The notes beneath the pieces were generated by a model that saw only the letters and a list, made by a program, of their open reading frames with translations, made no database searches and was not told the origin of the DNA. Both the position numbers and the translations under genes were made by a program. From positions 1-53,492 of the forward strand of contig JAUCBJ010008547.1 of the NCBI GenBank assembly GCA_032718475.1: DNA of 53,492 nt, read 5' to 3'. This DNA comes from Nemertoderma westbladi. Taxonomy: Eukaryota; Xenacoelomorpha; Nemertodermatida; Nemertodermatidae. Positions within the stretch are counted from its first letter, which is position 1. Each line of letters starts with the position of its first letter. This document shows, in pieces, positions 46,097-53,492 of the stretch.

Positions 46097-48343
46097 TTAG
46101 GCTCGACTGCGTTGGCACTTTACATCTGCTGCTTTTGGTGTCTGTGACTGTTGTTGCTGGATATCTGCTGCTTTCGGTGTCTGTGATTGAAGTTGCCGGA
46201 TATCTGCTGCTTTTGGTGTCTGTGACTGTAGTTGCCGGATATCTGCTGCTTTTGGTGTCTGTGACTGTAGTTGCCGGATATCTGCTGCTTTTGGTGTCTG
46301 TGACTGTAGTTGCCGGATATCTGCTGCTTTCGGTCTCTGTACTGTTGTTGCCGGATATCTGCTGCTTTCGGTGTCTGTGACTGTAGTTGCCGGATATCTG
46401 CTGCTTTCAGTCTCTGTGACTGTTGTTGCCGGATATCTGCTGCTTTCGGTGTCTGTGACTGTAGTTGCCGGATATCTGCTGCTTTCGGTGTCTGTGACTG
46501 TAGTTGCCGGATATCTGCTGCTTTTGGTGTCTGTGACTGTAGTTGCCGGATATCTGCTGCTTTCGGTCTCTGTACTGTTGTTGCCGGATATCTGCTGCTT
46601 TCGGTGTCTGTGACTGTAGTTGCCGGATATCTGCTGCTTTCGGTCTCTGTGACTGTTGTTGCCGGATATCTGCTGCTTTCAGTGTCTGTGACTGAAGTTG
46701 CCAGATATCTGCTGCTTTCGGTCTCTGTGACTGTTGTTGCTGGATATCTGCTGCTTTCGGTGTCTGTGATTGAAGTTGCCGGATATCTGCTGCTTTTGGT
46801 GTCTGTGACTGTAGTTGCTGGATATCTGCTGCTTTCGGTGTCTGTGATTGAAGTTGCCGGATATCTGCTGCTTTTGGTGTCTGTGACTGTTGTTGCTGGA
46901 TATCTGCTGCTTTCGGTGTCTGTGACTGTAGTTGCCGGATATCTGCTGCTTTCAGTCTCTGTGACTGTTGTTGCCGGATATCTGCTGCTTTCGGTGTCAG
47001 TGACTGTAGTTGCCGGATATCTGCTGCTTTCGGTGTCTGTGACTGTAGTTGCCGGATATCTGCTGCTTTGGGTGTCTGTGACTGTAGTTCCCGAATATCT
47101 GCTGCTTTCAGTCTCCGTCACTGTTGTTGCCGAATATCTGCTGCTTTTGGTGTCTGTAGTTGCCGGATATCTGTTGCTTTCGGTGTCTGTGACTGTAGTT
47201 GCCGGATATCTGCTGCTTTCGGTCTCTGTGACTGTTGTTGCCGGATATCTGCTGCTTTTGGTGTCTGTGACTGTAGTTGCCGGATATCTGCTGCTTTTGG
47301 TGTCTGTGACTGTAGTTGCCGGATATCTGCTGCTTTTGGTCTCTGTGACTGTTGTTGCTGGATATCTGCTGCTTTCGGTGTCTGTGACTGTAGTTGCCGG
47401 ATATCTGCTGCTTTCGGTCTCTGTGACTGTTGTTGCCGGATATCTGCTGCTTTCAGTGTCTGTGACTGAAGTTGCCAGATATCTGCTGCTTTCAGTGTCT
47501 GTGACTGTCATTGCCGGATATCTGCTGCTTTCGGTGTCTGTGACTGAAGTTGCCGGATATCTGTATTAGCATACTCGCCAAGTTCATGGATTTCATTGCA
47601 AATCGATGTATAGTTCTGCCCGTCTTTCTGACGTACTGACAATCACGCTCGCCAATCTAAATTGGCATTACGCAGTGAACGCAGGTGATCACGTATCCGA
47701 TCGTATATTTCGTTAATATCGAGCTCTGTGTCGGCTGGAATAGCCAGAGTGCGGTTAATTATTGTTATAAAACCGGGTGAACAGCAATCCCAAAACGCTG
47801 CATTACGTATTTCATGTGAACGCGAATTGAGATCTAATAAGCTTGAATAATTACGCCAGAGGGCGCTCCATTCATGGAAGTGTCACTTTCCAGAGTTGGA
47901 GGCCGCCGGGCGGTAATCTTAGGTAAATCCGTGTCGGCTCTCCTCCCAGCAGTAACTGGGGCTAAGCCACGTGGAGCTGCAGCAGCTGCGGCAGCTATGG
48001 TGATTTCACGTTCCTGACAACCCTTTGCTGTAGCTTCGAACTCAGCCAACTTTTCCTGGGCTTCAAGAAGACGTTCTTCCATATCCTCAATATCTTTATC
48101 ACCATCATCGGGTTTATATTCGGGGTGACACACTATACCTGTATCCGATTCCCGAAACCGTTCTAACTTCTTCATCCAGTCGATGATGCGTGTTGATATT
48201 GACGTGGGAAATAAGCGTTCATCTAATGCCAACGCTTCATATTTCCTAATAGTATCCAGACCCGCGTTACATGCCCTTGTCACAGACGCTTTGTATCCAC
48301 GCCGGGAAGCTTTCAAGCTTTGAATATCTAACTTCGACGCCAT
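46097..48343 (-). pseudogene. Broken LTR-retrotransposon gag (gypsy-like) containing an expanded minisatellite
   Basis: It starts at the ATG at 48343 (MASKLDIQSLKASRRGY), with a charged helical segment and an Ala run, open to 47834. From about 47882 the gag homology continues in another frame: HEWSALWRNYSSLL, then NAAFWDCCSPGFIT, then HLRSLRNANLDWRA, stopped by TGA at 47643-47645. After that stop the same frame goes on with QKDGQNYTSICNEIHELGE, typical of the gypsy gag segment before the zinc knuckle, and runs straight into the 39-bp repeat. After the array it reads ADVKCQRSRA and stops at 46097. At least one frameshift, TGA codons and 2-bp unit deletions make it non-functional. Assignment to gypsy gag rests on pattern resemblance. 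Confidence 0.55.
46122..47563 (-). repeat. 39-bp minisatellite, about 37 units, within the gag pseudogene
   Basis: On the plus strand the unit reads TATCTGCTGCTTTCGGTGTC then TGTGACTGTAGTTGCCGGA. In the gag frame it encodes ADIRQLQSQTPKA (13 residues); the alternating variant gives RQQQSQRPKA. Some units lack two bases (CTGTACTGTTG) or more (near 47150), so the frame drifts. Long false frames run on both strands. Confidence 0.95.
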
Positions 48344-48834
48344 ATAATTCGTTTATAATTTATATTTATTGCAACTAATTACACTAAACAGTACAGTTTC
48401 TTAATTGCAAATGAATATAACAATTTTGATTATTTATGAGAAAGCACACTGCGACATATTATGTTTACAAAGTATTTATTTGATATTCAAGATACTATAT
48501 AATTATCACTCCATCCCTGTCCTATATACATACACAAGTGAACACATATAATAGCAGCTGTACGGCATCCTAATGTAATTGACTACTATTAATAATGTAA
48601 ATAATGTCTCTCCACCAATACCAATAAATGATATCATACCAATCATTCCGTTTTTTAACCATAATATAATTTTAATACTCCAATTTCCGGTTCACTGTAT
48701 AGTCAACTTTTAAGCATCCAAAGACGACAAATTATTTAAATTTGCTTTGCACGCAGCTTAAACCATCCTTTTCTTTGTGTCCTTTACAATTTCACTGACC
48801 TGATGGTATACTCCCAGTACCTCAGTTTCCTTTA
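48344..48834 (+). other. AT-rich stretch upstream of the gag pseudogene
   Basis: About 490 bp of AT-rich DNA with no frame or repeat recognised. It could hold the leader or LTR of the minus-strand element, but no primer-binding site was found. Confidence 0.4.
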
Positions 48835-48936
48835 AATAAAGCGAGTGGATTAGATGAAATCCCTGCCGAGGTATGGAAAACAGGAGTGCTAAACAGACCA
48901 TTATTGGATGTTTGCAACCGGATGCCAGTGCGGTGA
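48835..48936 (+). pseudogene. Reverse-transcriptase fragment of another LINE
   Basis: The frame reads NKASGLDEIPAEVWKTG and then PLLDVCNR before a TGA at 48934-48936. This is the conserved segment near the start of the RT domain in RTE-type LINEs (K-A-x-G-x-D-x-I-P-x-E). Only about 33 codons remain. Confidence 0.75.
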
Positions 48937-49005
48937 CTAGAGATCGGCTACATACCGCATTGCTTATTCTAGCAATGGCGAATGAAGATGACAAAGAAAA
49001 ATTAA

Positions 49006-49743
49006 GTTCAAAGACCTCCTCTCTCTTTCATCGAATCACGTAAGTTTATTATATCATTAGAGTCAGCTCGTAAAGCAACTAAATCTTTATGCCAGTCTTC
49101 TTCTTACCCTATAGATGACAAATTGGTTAATGCAGGTAGAACAGACTACAGTAAACGTAAAAATAAATTTAAAGTGGTTGAGCCAGATAAGTCATATAAT
49201 AAACCAGCGCATAACAACACATCAGTTAAAAATAAGACTGTTGATAGCAACAACCAAAGGTGTAGTCGTTGTGGGCAACGATCACATCCAGCAAATTAAT
49301 GTCTAGCAAGCAATGCTAGATGTGTTTCATGTTCTGGCACTGGTCATTTTTCAACTGTGTGCCCATCTAGATTCGCTTCTATGGCAATGTTAGCTGATGA
49401 GATCGAAAATGATGATGATAGTTGTGATGACATTTATGAAGTTGAGAATTCTGATTTATGTGTCAATGTTCTTCAAAAGTATCATATACTAAATAACGAA
49501 TGTGATAAACAAATATTGTTTCGAGCTATTAGAAAGGCATCACAACCACTCCTTGTGGTAAAAGTTACACCAGATGACTCCACAATAAATTTTACCCCAG
49601 ACATAGCTGTCCTGCCAGATACGGGAGCCGGAGCAACTGTAATGGGTGTTGATATATTTAATTCATCCGGTTTAGCAAATTATATAAAACTTGAGGATAA
49701 GTTAAAGTGCCGTATTGTAGCTGTGAGTAGTAGTGTCTTGGGC
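49006..49743 (+). pseudogene. Gypsy-like gag-pol relic: zinc knuckles and aspartic protease
   Basis: One frame, after a TAA at 49003, carries a Lys-rich gag tail and two CX2CX4HX4C knuckles. The first (CSRCGQRSHPAN then stop then C) has a TAA at 49297-49299 exactly in place of the residue before its last Cys; the second (CVSCSGTGHFSTVC) is intact. About 100 codons on lies the protease core VLPDTGAGATVMG with the catalytic D-T-G at 49618-49626. The frame is then cut by a foldback element at 49744, so the protease lacks its flap and C-terminal half, and no RT follows. This order is that of Ty3/gypsy elements. Confidence 0.8.
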
Positions 49744-50022
49744 GGCTCTGCGACAGTTGGACGTCACTGACACCCATTGGGTGTCATATGACACCCAATT
49801 ATCACCCTATGGGTGTCATTGGGTGTCATTGGCGCCAGACTGTCTGGCTGACACCTCCCAATTAGGCTAATTGGGAGGTGTCATCAATTAATTAGTACAA
49901 TTAAACCCTAACAGGTGTCATATGACTCCTAATTAGGGTTTAATTGATTATCCTAATTAATCAGACTGATTAGCGCCCTGACACACAATGGGTCATCAGT
50001 GTTGTCCAACTGTCGCAGAGCC
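49744..50022 (+). mobile_element. Palindromic MITE inserted in the gypsy protease
   Basis: Terminal inverted repeats: GGCTCTGCGACAGTTGGAC at 49744-49762 and its exact complement at 50004-50022; similarity continues inward to about 40 bp. Inside are nested palindromes: GCCAGAC-t-GTCTGGC (49833-49847), a 35-bp perfect palindrome with a one-base centre (49849-49883), and CAATTAAACCCTAA / TTAGGGTTTAATTG (49898-49911 and 49933-49946). GGTGTCA words recur throughout. It has no coding capacity, so it would depend on a transposase elsewhere. A target-site duplication is not clear. Confidence 0.85.
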
Positions 50023-50300
50023 GGCTCAAGAGGGTGTCATAAGTGACACCGCAGCTCTTTTATTCATTAATACTTATTTATATTTAATTTTAATTAATTA
50101 TTTGCATTTTATTTTATTCGTATTTAATTTTAAATTAATTATTCATTTGTACTTTATTTTAAATTAATTAATTGTATTAACTTTTACTTTATACATTGAT
50201 TTCTATTTTTAGATTAATTAGTTTTTATATTACCAATGAGATCACTATGACATAATGCCTATATTTAACTTTATAATTACCTATTGCATCCCCCGTTCAC
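50023..50300 (+). other. AT-rich low-complexity spacer
   Basis: Repeated TTTAATTTTAATTAATTATT-like motifs at about 50-bp spacing. No gene seen. Confidence 0.6.
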
Positions 50301-50999
50301 CACATTCCCGGCAACTATCAACTACGTTCATCGGCGGGGGCCCCTCCTCTGCCGGCGCTTTTCATTAAGTAGATACAACAGGCAGTGAATCTATACGTAT
50401 ACCCCCAAGGCAAATATAAATGAGCGATCCCGTCTGTTAGCAGTCCCTTCGATGACTCACTAATAATCCCATCGCGGCCTTGACTACAGCAAATCCGTAT
50501 ATCGCCCAAGGCTAATGCTCAAGCGGCCCTCCTTTGTTCTCACTATAGCCGGCATCACTTTGTCCCTTTCCTATATCCAGGCAGCCCGTATCATAACAAT
50601 GAAGCGCCACTAATCACGCATTCCTCTCTACTAATCCCTTTCCTTTGCACCAGACCTGCTTCTGTTATACAGCCAACTCAACATAATTAGTCAAGATGTC
50701 TACAGGGGTTTTCTAATAGATTCATCAACACGAGAAGTTGCCCTGGTTACCGCTTATGCATGAACAGCCAATCAGCGGGCTTCATTTCTACAGCTGCGTT
50801 CTGATTGGCTCATTTAAGAGACAAGGGCCTCCCCTACTAACCGAATTGCTATTTAATACGTCCCCACCAATATATTACGTCATTATTTCAATTGCAAGTT
50901 ACGATTAACATCATTTACCATTATTTTGTTTTCGAATTTAATATTATTTATTAAGAATATTTATTTGTTATCATCAGTCAACTATCCAGTTGTATAGTT
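50301..50999 (+). promoter_or_regulatory. Promoter-like region with paired CCAAT boxes
   Basis: No open frame of note. Two CCAAT boxes in opposite orientation (GCCAATCAG at 50767 and CTGATTGGCT at 50801) lie 60-90 bp upstream of a TATA-like TATTTAA (50850-50856) and a CRE-like TACGTCA (50876-50882). The arrangement is typical of an animal polymerase II promoter, and it points towards the 52327 frame through the duplicated leader. Confidence 0.4.
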
Positions 51000-51802
51000 G
51001 TCATTTCGCCGCGTTATCGCTCATCGTCGACAACAAACTTTCCGCGTATCCGCCGCGTAATATTCTTCCGATACCATTCCGTTCTATCGGTTGATAAACT
51101 CTCTCGTCGTCCACGTCAACCAACTCATCGCCAACAAACTTCCAAACTTCTTCTTTCCGTGAATATTTACTAACACCGTAAGTAAAATCTGCCTTCCACC
51201 ATCTGACGGTACTTTCGATGCCGATACCAAACTGTACTAAATTTATTATCTACCGGTACAACAGTATTGCAGTAGGCTCATTATTAATTACTCTCAGACT
51301 GCGGTGGAAGCGATACCCTAAACCGTGATCGAGGCATTCGATCAATAGGCCTACATCTGTCTATCTGCTTACAGTATTTTTTATCTTTTTACAAATAATC
51401 AACTTATTTTTCTAGTGTCATTTCGCCGCGTTATCGCTCATCGTCGACAACAAACTTTCTGCGTATCCGTCGCGTAATATTCCAATATTTCTAATTTCCG
51501 ATACCATTCCGTTCTATCGATTAATAAACTCTCTCGTCGTCCACGTCAACCAACTTCTTCACAAACTTCCAAACTTCATCTTTCCGTGAATATTAACTGC
51601 CACCGTAAGTAAAATCTACCTTCCACCATCTAGCTATACTTTCAATGCCGCTAGCAAACAATTTACATTTAATGTCTACCGATACAACAGTATTGCAGTA
51701 GGCTCATTATTAATTACCTACTGTCAGACTGCGGTGGTACCGATAGCCTAAACCGTGATCGAGGCATTCGATCAATAGGCCTACATCTGTCTATCTGCTT
51801 GT
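51000..51802 (+). repeat. 417-bp tandem duplication with splice-like signals (possible duplicated 5' exon)
   Basis: GTCATTTCGCCGCGTTATCG starts at 51000 and again at 51417. The copies match closely to TCAATAGGCCTACATCTGTC near their ends, with small indels. Each keeps CACC|GTAAGTAAAATCT (donor-like GTAAGT at 51178 and 51605). The sequence before copy 2 (ACAGTATTTTTTATC...TATTTTTCTAG, 51371-51415) is nearly repeated just before the coding start (52277-52319). A plausible model is donor 51178 to acceptor 51415, and donor 51605 to acceptor 52319. Splicing is inferred, not seen. Confidence 0.6.
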
Positions 51803-52319
51803 CTACCTGACTACCGATACCCCATCATTCGAGTTAGCCTAATGCCATCATAGTAGCGATATAGACCCTATTGAACAACAATGAATACTGCAGTTTTCAC
51901 TATATATCCTACTGACTAACTGAGATCTCACACAGCAATTAGCTAGGCCTATTGTTGATTTGTATTGGTTAACGCTACCGGTACGTCTGACTTGTAGCAG
52001 ACTATATCACTAGCACTACTGCATTGACTAACTGATGACTGCTGTTTATAGACCCTCTTTCCACGAATAATAACTGCCATCGCTATTGCGTCTTGGCTAT
52101 CGCCACTATCTAACCGCTGGTACACTAGCACTACTACACTAGACACTGCCGACTGTCTGCTTTATGTTTCACTGACTGATTGTTACAATACAGCAATAGG
52201 CCTAACTATACAAACATAGTATTGTTGCCTAGTAACCGATTAATACCTACTGTTTTACTTTATTTTTAGCACGTATACAGTATTTTTTATTTTTATAAAT
52301 AATCAACATATTTTTCTAG
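51803..52319 (+). other. Candidate intron ending in a pyrimidine-rich acceptor
   Basis: About 500 bp without a supported gene; a 65-codon antisense frame (51949-52146) has no recognisable features. It ends TATTTTTCTAG at 52309-52319, an acceptor-like site eight bases before the ATG. Confidence 0.35.
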
Positions 52320-52326
52320 ATTCAAG

Positions 52327-53492
52327 ATGCCAAGATCAACCAATAAAGTCAGCTGTCCCATCTGCGACAAAGAGACACGGAGTGATCATTTATCTCGCCA
52401 CATTAAAATTCATTTCGCGCAATATAGATGCGACTGTTGCCCGACTTGGTCCTCGGAAAAGAAGACACTGGTGGGCCATCTTGTTTCGTGTCCTCAGGGG
52501 GGAACAGGATTTAGTTACGTAAACGAGCCAGCCGATTGCCGCTGCGGGGATTCGCTCACCCTATCATCCTTTACTGAGCATGAATGCTACACTCGACTTT
52601 TTTCGCGGAAACGCAAAACTCCGCCTACCTCCCACTCATCCCCCATCAACTCTACTTCAGAACAAGTCGGCGGCGGCGACTCCAATAACGAACCTTCAAC
52701 TTCGCGAGATTCTATTTCCCCAAACAATCCCTTTCAACCCCCTTCCAACGGAAGCGCACACGGACGACTGTTTACCTATAACAATGACCTCGCAGAAACA
52801 AGACTCGACGCTGAATTAACATTAAATGAAAATTTTCCACACATTCAAGAACACGTTAGTAGCCATTTACGTAGTGCTTTGGGAACTTTTTTAAGAGTCT
52901 GGCTTACAATCAACATCGTAATGGAGCGTGAAACCAGCGAGGGATTTCAAATTGAATCATTCTGTTTTAAATCTAGCGGTAACAATAATCAAATTCTGAA
53001 TAATAGCGACTTTAATAACTGGTTTTCTGGCGCCGTCAATCGTATCGATCAACTGTTAAGCGTGTTTCTCTGCCTCGGCTCGGGTTGGCGCATAATAGCC
53101 ATCGAGCGAATAACTATTGAGATTGCGCGGTCCCAACGCAACCCCTATTTAAAGGGTCAAGGCTTCAATAATTCTAAATTATTATTAATTAAAAAATGTA
53201 CCGTAAGCGTAGACTGCCCGCTGGGGGAATGCTTTAAATACGCAGTATTGGCCGCCGCAAATTATAAGAAAATTGATAGAAAACAAAATAATATTAGTAG
53301 AATTTCAACGTTTACTCCTTTCCTAAACATGTTTGATTTTTCGAATTTAAGTTTTCCGGTGGACAGAGTAACTGGTATTCCCCAGTTTCTGAAAGCCAAC
53401 CCTATATACTGCATAAACCTTCTTTATTGGAGTAATACGGAAGAACTCTCCATTCTAAGTCAACCAGATAGCGCGCACTGTTCCGGTAAAAC
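52327..53492 (+). CDS. Zinc-finger protein resembling the region before Polinton/adintovirus-type DNA polymerase B, truncated by the window
   Basis: The frame is open for 388 codons from the ATG at 52327 (A at -3) to the end of the window. Three N-terminal zinc-finger-like motifs: C10-C13-H25-H29, C35-C38-H51-C55 and C71-C73-H85-C87. Residues 95-155 are a Ser/Pro/Asn-rich linker. From about 170 it resembles the conserved region found in invertebrate proteins that continue into endonuclease VII and family B DNA polymerase domains: LLSVFLCLGSGWRI (GSGW 251-254), NPYLKGQGF, a Lys-Lys then Cys-Phe segment (GECFKYAVLAA, 300-310), and NLSFPVDRVTGIPQF (from 340). Such proteins belong to Polinton/Maverick or related virus-like elements. 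No polymerase motif lies in the window. Seen: frame, Cys/His spacing, motifs; family placement is by pattern memory. It is upstream-linked to the CCAAT region and duplicated leader. Confidence 0.7.
   Translation, partial: MPRSTNKVSCPICDKETRSDHLSRHIKIHFAQYRCDCCPTWSSEKKTLVGHLVSCPQGGTGFSYVNEPADCRCGDSLTLSSFTEHECYTRLFSRKRKTPPTSHSSPINSTSEQVGGGDSNNEPSTSRDSISPNNPFQPPSNGSAHGRLFTYNNDLAETRLDAELTLNENFPHIQEHVSSHLRSALGTFLRVWLTINIVMERETSEGFQIESFCFKSSGNNNQILNNSDFNNWFSGAVNRIDQLLSVFLCLGSGWRIIAIERITIEIARSQRNPYLKGQGFNNSKLLLIKKCTVSVDCPLGECFKYAVLAAANYKKIDRKQNNISRISTFTPFLNMFDFSNLSFPVDRVTGIPQFLKANPIYCINLLYWSNTEELSILSQPDSAHCSGK

Noticed and set aside
46120-47569. Leucine/valine-rich plus-strand and Ser/Thr-rich minus-strand frames over the 39-bp array
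   Set aside because: They are frame shadows of the minisatellite. Only the ADIRQLQSQTPKA frame links to gag homology, and that one is broken.

Overview
The window looks like heterochromatin-type DNA from the genome of an invertebrate animal; the phylum cannot be fixed from the sequence. The signs are large tandem satellite arrays, non-LTR (RTE-like) and LTR retrotransposon pieces, foldback MITE-like elements, candidate splice sites, and CCAAT/TATA promoter-type motifs. No bacterial operon, ribosome-binding site or CRISPR array is seen. Nearly all of the very long open frames (up to about 2,800 codons) come from satellites whose unit length is divisible by three, and they are not called as genes.

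Layout. 1-3241: broken LTR-retrotransposon-like DNA: a protease-end fragment resembling BEL/Pao, a polypurine tract, a repeat-rich leader, then a gag-like charged coiled-coil frame. 3242-5217: a 5'-truncated, frameshifted RTE-like LINE. 5218-12147: a 42-bp satellite, exactly 165 units. 12148-13559: unique sequence with six perfect 37-bp repeats and LTR/promoter-like signals. 13560-43388: one 48-bp satellite of about 466 units, split into three blocks by two nearly identical, apparently full-coding RTE-like LINEs (21862-25536 and 31517-35279), both on the minus strand. 43389-50022: a graveyard of small TE pieces: a foldback element, two other LINE fragments, a short RTE copy with a clear 11-bp target-site duplication, a gag pseudogene on the minus strand containing a 39-bp minisatellite, and a gypsy-like zinc-knuckle/protease relic cut by a palindromic MITE. 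50023-52326: AT-rich DNA, then a CCAAT-box promoter-like region and a 417-bp tandem duplication carrying splice-like signals. 52327 to the end: a 388-codon open frame running off the window, with three N-terminal zinc-finger-like motifs and a region resembling the part that precedes protein-primed family B DNA polymerases in Polinton/Maverick and adintovirus-like elements.

How the parts relate. The 48-bp array first acquired an 81-unit (3,888-bp) higher-order repeat. An RTE LINE then inserted. Removing the LINE plus one target-site duplication (3,690 bp) restores both the 48-bp phase and the 3,888-bp offset exactly. The second LINE inserted independently at a different point of the 48-bp unit. 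The intact LINE ORFs encode an APE-type endonuclease and a reverse transcriptase and could be the enzyme source for the truncated copies. The right-edge frame is the best candidate for a larger, little-described mobile or virus-like system, but most of it lies outside the window.
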